A DNA stretch of 64,000 nucleotides from Brassica napus (GCF_020379485.1 NC_063452.1:26914770-26978769); one strand, 5' to 3'. Numbered from the stretch's first letter, positions 47,547 to 60,116 are shown. Notes: a model not told the origin generated them from the sequence alone. Numbers and translations are program-made.

Positions 47547-48389
47547 TGTTCTGCTTTTACCGGTTTACCTGGTTTGATTGTGTTCGTACCAAATGGAGGA
47601 AATGTGGTTTGGTTCATTGGAATTGATAACATCCGGTATTTCCATTGTTACTAATATTTTACAATCAGTATATGAACTTTTTAACTTTTAATTATTCTTA
47701 TTTTTCAGTCTCTGTTCTTGTTTGTACTGTATGTATTGTTTTATAGTTAATGCAGAGTTTGTTCAAATTGATGCAATAACAAAGAATTTAGATGAATTCT
47801 CGTGTGAACAGTAGATTTATAGATTAGAGGCTATGACTAATAATATCATTACTGCAAATTTTTTGCAAGTCCATAGTCTGTTAAATTTCGTAACTTTCAG
47901 CTCTGAAATATTTTTTGTTGGTTTAGTATCAAACAAGTAATAAAAAGGAAATAAGAGCCTCAGATACGATGTTCACGTCAGATATGGAAAAATCACTCGA
48001 TCATGTTATAAGGTTTTGCCACGTAGGCTACGGTACGTGGGATCCACTATAATTTTCTTTTTTGGTTACTCAATCGCTTCAATCCCTCACGTTTTCTACC
48101 GACGTCGCGATTCCTCTTCTTGTAACGGATTCTCCAGCCTCCCATAAACATCATCGATCTATCATCACTTATCTATTAGATCTGCCTTTAATCGATTATC
48201 TAACTCGCTTCAATAATCTCATCTGTTTTAATCTGCAGAATTTGGTGAGAAAAAACTGTTTACGCTCTGTGTTTTGCGTTTGCCGGAAAAATCTACATCC
48301 CCAGGTAAGTTTCTCATTCCTTCTTTCGCTATACGATTCATAACTTTTCCATTGCATCGATCGAGATCTAAGAGAGGTTTCGATCCCGC
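47547..48389. other. deaminase 3' flank and spacer
   Basis: The deaminase 3' UTR is followed by AT-rich DNA. From about 48060 to 48360 the sequence looks like a pyrimidine-rich 5' leader with introns, possibly the old leader of the eEF1B pseudogene that follows. Confidence 0.4.
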
Positions 48390-49340
48390 AGAGATCAATT
48401 ATCTGTGGATGATGTGAAGGTTTACGTTCCCGGAGTGGAGAAACCCATAGATGTTTTCCCCAATGCTAGCCATCTTGCTAAAAGGTTAAGTCTTTTTGAA
48501 AACTTTAGATCAGTTCATTAAGGTTTGGTTCATTATGTGACTTTCAGTAACTTACAAGTTTCTGAATTGTTGCAGTTGGAGTGTCAATCGGTTGCTCTGC
48601 TGCTACTGCTCGAGCTGAGGTACCTTGACCTGAATGCATGATTCTTTCTGTGATGTAAATTACACAATGACATGTTCTAAGTTTCTTCTTGAAATAAATC
48701 ATAGACAGAGGGTAATCATTATAGTATTGAAGAATGCTCTGATATGGTGATATTTGTATTAGGAATCAATGAGTTGTGTTTAGTAGAGGAAACTTCGCTT
48801 GTGTGTGTGTGTTTTAGCTGTTTTTTTCGTTGATTGTGTGAACATGCACTTGCAGCTGATGACGATGATGACATGGATCTTTTTGGTGACGAGACTGAGG
48901 AGGAAAAGAAAGCTGCAGAGGAGAGGGAGACTGCTAAGAAGCCCAAAGAGAGTAAGCCTCTCTATTTGTTTTACTACAAGCATGTGTCTTACGGGGAGCA
49001 CATGTGGTGAGTTTATAATGATTTCTCATTCTATTCTTAATAAGAAAATTTTGGTTAGGTGGATAGTCATATGTGCTCATGGAAGTAGAGCCATTGGATG
49101 ATGAGACGACATGAAGAAACTGGGAGCGGCTGTTCGCTGTGTTGAGATGCATGGTCTTCTATGGGGAGCTTGTACGTCAACAATTACCATCTGTCTATAC
49201 TTGCAATCGAAACGAGTGTAAGCTATGAACTATTTGTGTAAGGCAGTTTTATTATTTGTTCTTTTCTTCTGTTTAGTTGTTGCAGCAAAACTGGTACCAT
49301 TTGTTACGGTATCAAAGAAGCTCACGATCATGCTATCATA
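48390..49340 (+). pseudogene. eEF1B beta/delta-like pseudogene, unprocessed
   Basis: Separate exon-like pieces match plant elongation factor 1B nucleotide-exchange subunits in order: QLSVDDVKVY..EKPIDVFPNAS (48396-48486), VGVSIGCSAATARAE (48576-48619), the acidic DDDDDMDLFGDETEEEKKAA block (48856-48954), DDET..MKKLGAAVRCVEMHGLLWGA (49097-49171) and KLVPFVTVSKKLTIML (49286-49336). Introns are retained, so this came from DNA duplication, not from retroposition. Lesions: the N-terminal exon is missing, the KWYESVAS segment after FPNAS is deleted, frame changes occur, and the C-terminal 40 residues are absent. The intact protein reloads eEF1A with GTP. Confidence 0.8.
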
Positions 49341-51949
49341 AATAATTGAGCTTACAAGCCCAAAGTCTAACCGACCCAAACAATTTCGTATTTGTTGGGG
49401 AAAAGGTTACTATTTATAAGTCCATTAGTGACAAAAAAAAACTGTGTACAAGATCGGATATCATAAAATTCACCGCATCATCATCAAATATACCTTCGAT
49501 AAGCTATAACTACGTCATCTGACCCCGCGTTTGTGCTGGGGCTATGCCACTAGTAAATGAAAAAGTTCAAAATGATGCTATAATTTCTTAGAAATTATAT
49601 TTAAAAGCAATTGTGACACGAAAAATTCAAGGGCAATTTTTTCAAATATTTTTTAAGTTTTTATCACAAAAATAGTTTTCAAGAGGAAGATAACCAAAAT
49701 AGTCCATTTTATTTTGAAAATTTTAATTTTAGTTTTAATTTTTAAAATTTGAAATTATATCTTCAAAGTTCCACCCCTTAACTCTAAACCCTAAGTCTAC
49801 ATTAGTTAACCGTAGTGTATAAATATATTTTCATCTTTTAATAAAACTCTTTTTTTTGGTGGAAGCTTCCTTTGTTCAGTAGTTTGACTAAGAGTTCATT
49901 AATGCTTTTACACCAGAAAGTCTGAGTTTCAATCTTCAGAGAAAGCAAAATTACGCGAATTAATAGAAAAAAACGCTTACAAGAAAAGAGTATTGTCAAG
50001 CGTGGATCCCATAGGGCGGCTCATGTAATACAGTCAGACGTGAATCCTTGTAAGGCAGATAGAATTGCCGAATGTAGAATCATCTAATGTTTCTTATAGT
50101 TTGTAATAGCGTAATTATCCAGTAATAAAAAAATAAAACTTTTTTGGTCATTTTTTTTCATGAATGTTATTTGGTGACATAAATTTAGAAAAGTTATCCT
50201 AAAGAATTTTTCATTGTTCGATCATCTATCATTTTTTTGGGTTAAATGAGTTATATTTGCTACAATCAAACTTTCACTTGGGCCAAACACTAGTGAAACA
50301 TTAACTTTGGTCTTTAAAAATTCTGGAACTTTTTTATATAAGCATATGCTTCCAAATTATAAAAAAATATATTCTTAAAAAAATACTTATAACCTCCAAA
50401 ATTTCTAGACCAGACCCTGCTTCTATCGAACCAACAATAGATATATTAATTTTGAAAAGGCAGAAACAGAAATGTAATCTATGTAATAAAAATCAACACA
50501 ATAATAGAGCATAGTTCTAGGAAAAACAAGGCACTTCAGCTTTTAAAATGACTGATAAATTGACATGTCATAAACTGAAAAAAACTTAATAACCAATCTA
50601 CTTATTTTGTTTGTACACGTCAATTCTTCTTCGCGGTGGAGTGAACAAAAATTTTACGAAGGTTTCAGATCTCATCTCCGACTAATGGACACAAATACTT
50701 ATCATTTTTTTCATTTTTTTTTTGCTTTTCTTTTCCTCTTCTTCTTTGTTATCCTTTCTTCTCCACTAAGTTTCTTTACTTCGCTTCTCTTTCTTGCCTC
50801 TGCATCCTCACGAACCTTCTCTTCTCCTTCACATTTTACAGATCTAACATTGGTGCTCGTGTTGAAGCTTGACGGTGGACTCAATCATTACCCGTCTCCA
50901 CCTTGTCTCCGTCGTCACCTTTCTCTCTCTCGTGCCCGGAGACGCAGCAACAACAAACCAAACGCAGTGGTGCTCGTGGTGGTGAGTAGCGGAGCGTAAC
51001 GGTGGTCTCATTCATCACCTGTATCCACCTCGTCTCCAACTCCTCTCTGTCGTCAACTCTCTCTCTCTCTCTCTCTCCAACTCCTCTCCGTCGTCTCCTG
51101 TGTTTTGATTCTCATTTTATCTTTGTTTTGGTAAAGGAAGTTGATGAGGCAGAAGAAGATGGTGTTTGTTGGTGTTACGGCTGAGAAGATTGGTGTTCAA
51201 GGCGAGTAGCAGTTACATTGGCGGTGGTGCAGTAGTGGCCAACCGCCTAAGAAGAAGCTCCGGTGTGGCAAGATTGAGAGCGGTAAAGGCAGGCTGAGCT
51301 TGAAGGAGGAGGACGCTTGCTGAGATTGACGGCGGAGATGAATCATTGACGGCAAAGAGGATTAGGTTTAGGTTTTTGGTTTAGTTTAGGTTTCTCTGGT
51401 TTAGTTGAGGTTTATTTGGTTAACTTTATTTTTAAATTTTGGTTTAGTTTTGTAAACCAGAAATTCTGTAAGCTGATTTTAATTTATCAATAAAAATTAT
51501 TTCATTTTAATTATAAATTAATTTTCCTTATAATTTTTTTTTTACTTTTAACTATAATGTGCATTTTATAATAGCAAAATGAAATAAACACTATTATATG
51601 ATTCATAAACTATAGCATTTATAAAACTGCTACAGAAGGAGAACTTGGGGCAGACATAGCGGTTTCAGTAACGCTAACAATGATATATAATAGTTTTTTT
51701 CTGTACGCTAAGAAAGATCATTTTTTTAGTGTCAATATGATAATTGTTGAAAAGTCTAAAAATATATAGCACCCGATTTTTAATAGTATATAAAACAATT
51801 TTACTATACATTATCATAAAATTTTGATCAAGAAAATATAAATACATTTCTGCGCATGCACAGTCATATCAAATATCTGATTATGTTTATTGCAAGATGG
51901 TTCCTCATCTTTTGTTTGTTTTCTAATCGGACACAAACATTTGAATTTG
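49341..51949. other. repeat-rich spacer, no gene recognised
   Basis: Contains an inverted copy of the telomere-like dispersed repeat (49610-49810) and its right arm again (50120-50210), plus a stretch similar to 35310-35460 (50300-50420). A pyrimidine-rich block at 50690-51090 contains a degenerate internal duplication (about 50865-50925 and 50990-51055) and yields ORFs of low complexity. GC-richer sequence at 51180-51360 looks like a non-coding or decayed gene piece that I cannot identify. Confidence 0.45.
49610..49810 (-). repeat. dispersed repeat with telomere-like core, copy 2 (inverted)
   Basis: On the minus strand it reads TTAGGGTTTAGAGTTAAGGGG, then TTTCAAATTTTAAAAATTAA, CTATTTTGGTTATC and CTATTTTTGTGATAAAAACTT, the same order as 25890-26120. 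Confidence 0.55.
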
Positions 51950-52317
51950 CAGAATCACAGACCCTAATACTTCTTACCACCATTGCTATGGAAAAACATG
52001 AGAGAAAGAGGCCATGAAGCTTCTGGACGATGAGCATAAGCTGAAAATCGCAATTGGTTTACTTGATTAGTATCTCCAGCTTGTGCAGGAAGCTAAACAA
52101 GACAATAAGAAGAAGAGCAAATAAAACTACATATTACTTTCGGATGACAAAATCAAGAGATTATTAATGGTTAAACTTACTAGAGCTATTGTTGGTTTGC
52201 AGGAAGCATAAGGATCCTCTGAAGCCAAAGCATCCAATATTTGCCTTCCTGGTTTATGCTAACGAGAGGAGAGCTGCTTTCCGTGAAGAGAATAAAAATG
52301 TACTGGAGATAAATTTA
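51950..52317 (+). pseudogene. 3xHMG-box protein pseudogene, 5' part
   Basis: One exon-like piece (51954 to about 52122) contains KLLDDEHKLKIAIGLLD, YLQLVQEAKQDNKKKSK with a premature TAG, preceded by an AATTTGCAG acceptor. A second (from 52202 after TTTGCAG) encodes KDPLKPKHPIFAFLVYANER and REENKNVLE, the start of the second HMG box. This matches plant 3xHMG-box proteins (Arabidopsis At4g23800/At4g11080), nuclear proteins that bind mitotic chromosomes. Introns are retained, so it is a duplicated, not a processed, pseudogene. A MULE (element A) splits it at 52309-52317. Confidence 0.75.
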
Positions 52318-55300
52318 GAAAAATTGGAGCCTATAGACATGAAAAAAACCATAATACACACAATAGCTATTTTCCCTAACGTTTCTATACACGGAGTTAT
52401 ATATACATATTAATACTGTAATACCCTTTAAACTCAACCGGCCAACCTGCTACCAAAATTAATTAAAAATTAAATTATTAACTGCATAAAAGGTATCTCG
52501 TGTCTTACCTCTATTCACGATTCCCTTTTCACTTTTGTTGATAACTTTTTCGAGGTCGAGTTGTTTCCGGCACCGATTTGCTCTAAATCCTCCCCTCTAC
52601 CTTCAATCGACAGCTTTTCCATCTTCTTCGTGCTTCATTTCAATCGTGTTCGGCGTTTGGTTTGGCGTTAGGGTTCCGCGTTAGAGTTTCAGCGGCGGTT
52701 AGTAACACACCCTTCCTATCCAACTTCACCAACTCGATTCTTCTCAGATCTCTGAAATTTTTGTAAATTCTCCCTCGTTTCCGTCGATTATCTTCGTCTT
52801 TGCTTCCTCTGTGTTTATTTTCTTTTATTTGGGATAATCTCATAGTATACTTATCTAATTTAAAACCTTTATTCCATTTGGGATGTAATAGTATACTTAT
52901 CTAATTCATCTATTCCATTTAGAATAGTATCATCGTTCCTGTTGCATACCATCGGTACCGTTACAGAATTAATCCCTCTCATCGGCCTTTTCCAATTTGA
53001 TTTAGGGTTTGGGTTTTTCCGGGTTGTGTGAGGGTTCCTTTAATTTGAATTATCTTTGTGTCAGTACTGCAAAATAAGTAGTGTAGTAATTTAGGGGAAG
53101 ATGTGTAGAATATCACAGCTTACAAATGCTCACTAAGTAGACATACTATGATATTTATAAACTCGAGTCCATTTGAAATGAAATAGTATTCGTATCGAAT
53201 TGAACTATTTCACTTAAGATAGTATCACTTGCTATTCTGCTTTGCTTGTCTGGCCTTTCCTTGTTTGTAACGTATTTATTGTATTGTCATTTTGATTTAT
53301 GCTTTGTGTGTTTGCTCGTTTTGTTTAGTCTGTCAGTCTTTTCAATTACACAGAATATCATTGTTTTTCTGGCATTACACTTGTTTGTCTCTGTCACTGA
53401 TAAATATACAATCTTCTCTATGGTGAATGTCAGATCTGGTAGGTAAATTAGCTTCTACAATTTATAGTTGGTTGTATTTCCCTCTGATGCTCTTCTTCTT
53501 TCTTATGCTTGAATTGGGATTTTGTATCAGCGATGGATAGTACATAGTGTAAAAATAGTGATTATTTTGTAGAATAGTATCTGCACGAGCTGATTCCACG
53601 TATGTATATAGCACACTTATTATGTTTATATGTATATAGCACACTTATTGTGGAATAATGATTATTTTGTGGAATAGTGTTTGTCACATGGAATATAAGA
53701 AAGTTATAGTTTCACATTATTCTATCTTATATGGAATCATAGTTTTATATCTTATGCATTTCCATTTGTTAACTATACTTATTTTGTTTTGAGTGCTACT
53801 TCATTTCTATATTCAATATTATAATTCCCACCGTCCTGACTTTTTGCCTCTCTTACTTCATTCTACTGGTTTGGTATGGACGAGTTAGACCTTCCAAATA
53901 GATTGTTAGAGACATGCTTTGAACCCACTGGCAAGAAAAGAATTAACAACTAATTCAATCTTCGTTGGACTAAAGTGATAAAGAATGCATTAGAGGATGA
54001 GGACCTGGCGATGTTGAATGTGTCACAGTTTGGACAAGTCTTGCAGATGGGGTCCTATACCTTCTATGTTATGCTTTTTCATTATTTTCTTGCACGACAG
54101 TTGGTTCTTGAGAAGGACTTCGAACTCTGGTGGCTCTTCGTGGGGAAACCAATTTGTTATGCTATACAAGCTTTGCTTCTGTAACGGGCCTCAATTGTGA
54201 AGAAATACGGGACGCTCACCATGAGGCGAAGGGTTCATATCTGATGTGTAGGCGTTGCTATTTATATACCATACTATTTATATACTATACTATGTATTAT
54301 ACTATGTCTTAACCCATTGCATATTCCATGTCTCTTGAGGAATGTAAATAGATGACTCATGTATTATGGCAGGTGGATTTAATTTGTTGTAGATTTGGGT
54401 TGCCTATGTATTGCGTTTTATATTTTCCTAATTTGGGTTTAGTGTTTAGTGAGAAGTGTTCTATTACCATCCCCATTAGCTTCGTATTTCATGTTACCCA
54501 TAAGGCATGTAAATACATACCTCCAGTATTATAAGAGGTGGATTTAATTTCCCGAAGGTTTGGTTTGCCTATGTTTTGGGGTTTATATTTACCTAACTTG
54601 GGTTTAGTGTTTACTGTCAAGTGTTCTATTACCATTTCCATTAGTTTTGTATTTCATGTGGCTAATGAGGAATGTAAATACATGTCTCTAGTATTATAGC
54701 AGGTGGATTTAGTTTCCTGAAGATTTGGGTTGCGGATTGGGATTTATATTTCTCTAACTTGGGTTTAATGTTTAATGTTAAGTGTTCTATTACCAGCCCT
54801 ATTAGCTTTGTATTTCATGTTGCTCATGAGGAATGTAAATACATGTCTCCAGTATTATGGCAGGTGGATTTAATTTCATAAAGATTTGGGTTGCCTATGT
54901 ATTGGGGTTTATATTTCCCTAACTTGGGTTTAGTGTTTACTATCAAGTGTTTATTTTACCATCCCCATTAGCTTTGTATTTCATGTGGCTCATGAGGAAT
55001 GTAAATATATGTCTCCAGTATTATGGCAGGTGGATTTAATTGCCTGGAGATTTGGGTTGCCTATGGATTGAATTTATATTTTCTTAACTTGGGTTTAGTG
55101 TTTACTGTTAAGTGTTCTATTACTATTCATATTAGCTTTGTATTTCATGTTGCTCAATCTTGGCTCTAGTATGCACATAGTATCATTTTAAATAGTACAT
55201 TGTATATAGTATAGAAGTCTTCTCGTAATGGACGGTGCAAATGTGTACGTAATCCTATAATACACATTTATAATCATTAACCTATACCACTTGTTTTAAT

Positions 55301-56312
55301 TTACACAGTGAAAATATCTTGATAAATCAACTTCAGTATGTGGCATCCTCCTACTCTTTCATTAGGAGTAGGTGTCACCAACTATCCGACCTTCATATTT
55401 TCCTAATTTTTATTTAGTGTTTAGTGTCATGTGTTCTTCCACCAATCCCCATTAGATTTTGTAAATCAATCATGGATGTATGCAACTAGTATATAAATAA
55501 CATAGTATATTTTATATGGAATAGCTGTTCTCAGATAAATTACATAGTGTATTCCATATGGAGTACACCTTCTCACGTAACACACGTCATAAACGTTAAT
55601 TCACCTTATAACGGACATATATTATCAGAAGTTAACATTGGCATCATTTCATTTAACCAAAATAGAAAGTCATAGGGTTTTCCGTACAACAAACACAATG
55701 TGCCCACATTCCATTAAATTTGGGTTACACTATATATTCTTCTGTGTGGTTTACTGAGAGTTTACATTTCCATACTATTTGGCCTTTAGTTTATTTCTGT
55801 GTGGTTGATAAATTTATTTCTGGAATATTTGGCTTGCTTTTGGGTAAAACATTATGTACTTTCCTTGCATCATGTGCCTTTTTAACTGTAGCGAAATTAT
55901 GAAGACCATATTTCACTTGGAACTACATTTATAATATTACTATTCCACATACGGTACATAGTATGGAAACTCATACTATCGGTATAGAATATACTTGTCA
56001 TCATCTTCAGTTCGTCATCAGGTTAGAATTGTTTCTGGCACACTTACAACTGTTATCCACTCCTCTCGATTCATACCCTTACATCATATGTGTTAAATAC
56101 AACTGCATAACGCGATCCGTATGTTATGTGATTGTTACGATGCCATACAAAAATGCCACGTCGTTTACTTTATAATATAGAACTGGTAACCTGTTACTTG
56201 AAGGGGTATAACCGGATGAAAAGAAGCACAAAAGTTTGACAATGAATTATGTCAAAATCATAGCTACTTCTTTAATTTATCACCAAAATATGGCCATTTG
56301 GCCAATAAACCC
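52318..56312 (+). mobile_element. MULE (VANDAL-like) non-autonomous element, copy A
   Basis: A 3995-bp element flanked by the perfect 9-bp duplication ATAAATTTA (52309-52317, 56313-56321), inside the HMG pseudogene. It starts GAAAAATTGGAGCC and ends GGCCAATAAACCC, matching copies B and C. Within 250 bp of the left end, 52600-52840 is a GC-richer stretch resembling a gene leader, shared (inverted) with copy B. The interior is AT-rich, with many ATAGTAT/TATTCCAT words and a five-copy 165-bp tandem array. No transposase is recognisable. The 9-bp duplication indicates Mutator-like transposition. Lack of long terminal inverted repeats fits VANDAL-type MULEs of Brassicaceae, but that label is inference. 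Confidence 0.75.
54340..55160 (+). repeat. five-copy 165-bp tandem array in copy A
   Basis: The anchor AGGTGGATTTAAT recurs at 54371, 54536, 54701, 54862 and 55028, spacing 161-166 bp. Units contain GTAAATACATGTCTCCAGTA, ATTTGGGTTGCCTATG and TTGGGTTTAGTGTTTA. Copy B lacks it. Confidence 0.88.
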
Positions 56313-56321
56313 ATAAATTTA

Positions 56322-56870
56322 AGTACTTTAATTCACTCTGGAGATCTACTTTTCTTAAAAACAATGTTGAGCATAAAGAAGATTTGTTAATAGGTTACAA
56401 AGATGACGGGAGAACTGGAAGAAGTTATCAGATGAACAAAAAACACCATATGAAGAGGTTTATTTTATTTTTGTATATATGCTTGCATCGACAGCTATTT
56501 AAAAACTTAAGAGTTATGAACTGGGGTATTTTAACAGGTGGCAAAGAAGAACAAGAAGACATATATGGAAGCAATGGAGGAATTTACAAAAGAATGAAGG
56601 GGCCATGAATCAAAAAAAAAAGAAAAAAGAAGAAGAAGAGGAGCCATGAAACTCCATAAACAAGAAGCTCTCCAATTGCTTAAGAAGGACAAACAAACAA
56701 TCTGACCAAGGTCACTCATTGACTCGCACTTTCTCCTTTTAACTGATCACTAAAATACATCAAGATCATAATCATGTCTCTTGCAGAAGACGAAGAGACC
56801 AAGAATAAGAGGAACAAAAACGTTGACCCAAACAAACCCAAGAAGCCTACTTCATAATTCTTTTTTTTTC
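56322..56870 (+). pseudogene. 3xHMG-box protein pseudogene, 3' part
   Basis: Downstream of element A the gene resumes: MTGE, then a short frame slip, WKKLSDEQKTPYEE (about 56400-56455), an intron, VAKKNKKTYMEAMEEFTKE (56538-56595), a lysine/glutamate-rich linker with stops, and KNVDPNKPKKPTS at about 56820-56856, the start of the third HMG box. The box itself is missing. Its order and spacing relative to 51950-52317 show one pseudogene interrupted by a 4-kb insertion. Confidence 0.75.
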
Positions 56871-57026
56871 AGGTTCCTAAAGCTTAAGTGACTCAAGTGT
56901 ATCATAAGCTTTTAGTTTATAGAAGTTTCTAATTGTTAAAACATTCCACAACAACTTTGATGGAAAAGGCTTTCTGTAGGACGAGCAACTCGACAATCAA
57001 TGATCTAATCTCAGTGATCTCTTTAA

Positions 57027-58135
57027 GATTCCTTCTGGGATGTAAAGGAAACTAGCAAGGGGTCTTGGCTCTGGCGCAAACTTTTAAAACTCAGGCCATT
57101 GGTATCTGGTTTTATCAGAAGTGAGATTGGGAATGGTGAATCTACTTATTTCTGGTTTGATGAATGGCTAGGCACGAGAAGGCTGATTGAAGAGACTGGT
57201 GATATGGGACCTCTGTATCTTGGAATCCCCCGCCAAGCGTTGGTCTCTGATGCTTGTAGGCAAGGTGATTGGGTAATGAGACCCCGAGGCAGGAGAGTGT
57301 ATGAAGCATTGTATACAAAGATTGAGAACTCTCAGAAGCCAGAGTCAAATGGAGGTAGAGATGTGCCATTATGGAAGCACGATGAGGAGAATTATAAGGC
57401 TCTTTTCTCTACTAGAAGGACTTGGGATCAAATAAGGATACAAGCCCCGGAAGTGGATTGGCATTCTATTGTTTGGTTCCTGCAGGGTGTTCCTCGTCAG
57501 GCGTTCATTGTGTGGTTGACTATGAAAGACAGATTCTCAACAGGAGTCCGCATGAGGAACTGGGGAATCACCCAAGGATGACTGTTCTTTGGAGAAAGGG
57601 ATGAAAGCAGAGATCACCTCTACTTTGCTTGTCCTATTACCTTCACAATCTGGACTACTCTCACTGTCAGACTGTTGGGATCTGCAGTGTCACCAGACTG
57701 GACCACCACTCTGTCGTCATTGAAGAGACGCAACAGAAGCATGATGGACAGTATCCTCTTGAGGTTGGTCTTTCACGCCATCATCTATTTCGTTTGGAAA
57801 GAGAGGAACACAAGAAGACATCATGGTACTTGGATGACCACTGATAGAATGATTAGGCAGATTGATAAAGCCATTCGCAACAGGATCTCATCCCTGAAAT
57901 ATAGGGGGAATCACAAGCTTGCAGGGCTTGTCAGCCGTTGGTTCGAAGTCTATGGAGGGTGAAGCAAACTGGCGATGGAGGATGAAGTAAATATGCTGAG
58001 TTTAAAACGAGTTTTGATAGGATAAGAAATAAATGGTTGCAGCTAATGTATATAGCGCCTAGTTACCTTAGAAACTCTTTGTAAACCCATCTTATTTTTT
58101 GATTAATCAAAATAAAAGTTCATCAAAAAAAAAAA
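57027..58135 (+). mobile_element. 5'-truncated LINE with poly(A) tail
   Basis: From about 57033 the sequence encodes the C-terminal end of a plant L1-type ORF2: SKGSWLWRKLLKLRPLVSG, GNGESTYFWFDEWLG, then the reverse-transcriptase zinc-binding region (FSTRRTWDQIR, VDWHSIVWF, VPRQAFIVWL, FSTGVRMRNWGI). After a frameshift near 57580 come FFGERDESRDHLYFACP, IIYFVWKERNTRRHHG and a stop at 57961-57963. A 3' UTR of about 145 bp leads to an A-rich tail at 58108-58134. RT and endonuclease domains are missing, as in LINE copies made by incomplete reverse transcription. I did not find a convincing target duplication. Confidence 0.8.
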
Positions 58136-58183
58136 CTCAGATCCATGTCTTTTTTTTTTGTAAAAAGGTTGTTGATTTTCAAA

Positions 58184-59958
58184 AGGCTTATTGGGGAGAT
58201 AGTCATATATGAGTATCAAATTAAGTAAGTAGTCATGATTTTGACATAATTAAATATCAGGCTTTTTGTACCCAATCTAACCGGTTATACCCTTTCCAGC
58301 CGCAAGTTTCCAGTTGCATTGTCTAAAGTAAATGACGTGGTTGTTTTTTTATGGCTTATTAACAATCAGATATATTTAACACATATGATGAAAGAATATG
58401 CATCGACATTAGAAAATAATATTTTTCTGTGTAACAGAACATACGTACACGTAATGGATATTTGATGTTATTGAAATTGCTATTCCATATAGATAAATAG
58501 CATAGTTCACGTATTACAGGCCAAGATATATGTGTTGTAAGTACTCAATGCTTCTCAAATGATAACCTCTAGAAACATGGTTATAATAGAGTAATCCATT
58601 GTATTTTATATAGAGATGAACTTTTTATATTTCAAACATTACAATGATGAAGAACGATAGCGTATTCGGTACAGATCATGCAATTTCATCTCTAGTAGAA
58701 TAGTTTTGTCAATCGATTTCATCTCGAATAGAATAGTTTGAACATATAATTTTTCATATTCTATTTCAAATAGATTATCCATAAAAGATCTCACACAGAC
58801 AAGTTGTATTAACTAAACCCTAAACCCAAATATAATCTCTAAATCCAAATAGAATGGAACAAAATAAATAACACAATACATATTGGTAAAATTATAAAAA
58901 GTATATAATTGCATGGAAAGAAGTTAATGATGACCATAACCATACCATCTCACCTTTTAAATAATAAACCCTAAACTCTAATCACTAAACCCTAACCCAA
59001 ATATGAACCCTAAACCCACATATCAAAATCTAAAAAATACATAATATTTTACAGATTCAAAAACATGTAGCCATAGTGAGAACTTAAGAAAATTACAAAC
59101 TATATTTATAAACAAAATATATCACTTTTTAGTAACCGTCAAATAGAATGGAACATGATAAAATAGTATAGCAACAAAATATATCATATTACAAAATATG
59201 AAAATACATATTGTTTTACATTTCTATTCTATATGCAAAAATAAATACATTGGTTTCGATTGTAGAGATAGAGGTGATCGCCATTGCACAAGTCTTGTCT
59301 CTCACCATAAGAGTCTTTGAAACTCTACAATTCTTCGCCATCAACATAGAAAATTTCATCAACAATCTCACAATTACTATACTATACGGGCAAGCATCTG
59401 TACTATTCCATTTATATACAACACCTTCTGTACCCTAATTTTGAGAGGAGCCCCAAATTGAAATAAAATAAGAAGGGACGAGAAGACGGTGAAGAGAATC
59501 AATGGAAAACAAGGAGAACTTACGAGAGTTTCAGAGATCTGAGAAGAATCGAGTTGGAGAAGTTCGGTAGAAAGGGTGTGCTACTAACCGCCGCTTAAAC
59601 CCTAACGGAGACCCCTAACGCAGAAAAGGAGATGACAATGGAGGACAAAGGAGATGGAAACTCTGTCGATTGCATGCAGAATCGAGGCTTGGAGGAATTC
59701 GGTGTCGGAGACCTTTCGACTGCTACAAATTTACCACATAAGTTAACAGAGAAAGATGTGAACGACGGTGAGACACAAATTATTTTATAGGGATTTTCCT
59801 TAAAATATTTATTTAATTATAGCAGCAGGTTGGGCTGGTAATGTTTGAGGGGTATTAGCGTATTAATTTGTAATTGTAACAGTGTGTATAGAAACATTAG
59901 GTTAAATAGCCATTTTGTGAATTATCGTTTTTTTCATGGTTATACGATCCTATTTCCC
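58184..59958 (-). mobile_element. MULE (VANDAL-like) non-autonomous element, copy B
   Basis: A 1775-bp element flanked by the perfect 9-bp duplication ATTTTCAAA (58175-58183, 59959-59967). On the minus strand it starts GGGAAATAGGATCGTATAAC and ends CCCCAATAAGCCT, aligning to both ends of copy A. The leader-like block at 59500-59650 is the inverted counterpart of 52620-52780 (shared words TTTCAGAGATCTGAGAAGAA and ACTAACCGCCGCT). It lacks the 165-bp tandem array. No coding region survives. Copies A and B in opposite orientation, 2 kb apart, could form a large inverted repeat or hairpin transcript. Confidence 0.78.
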
Positions 59959-60116
59959 ATTTTCAAAGAGACATGATACATATCTATGAAGTTTTTTTAT
60001 CTTATTTATATTTTTTATTGGATCTTGGACACTTACAAAAAAAAAAGAAATCTTCAAATTATCAAATAAAAATTATCAAATTGAATTTTTTTTTTATAAA
60101 AAATACAAAAACAATT

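Noticed and set aside
50607..50999. 130-codon ORF, leucine/phenylalanine/serine-rich, with a signal-peptide-like start
   Set aside because: It is driven by a pyrimidine-rich tract, has an internal DNA duplication, matches no family I know, and lacks a plausible gene structure.
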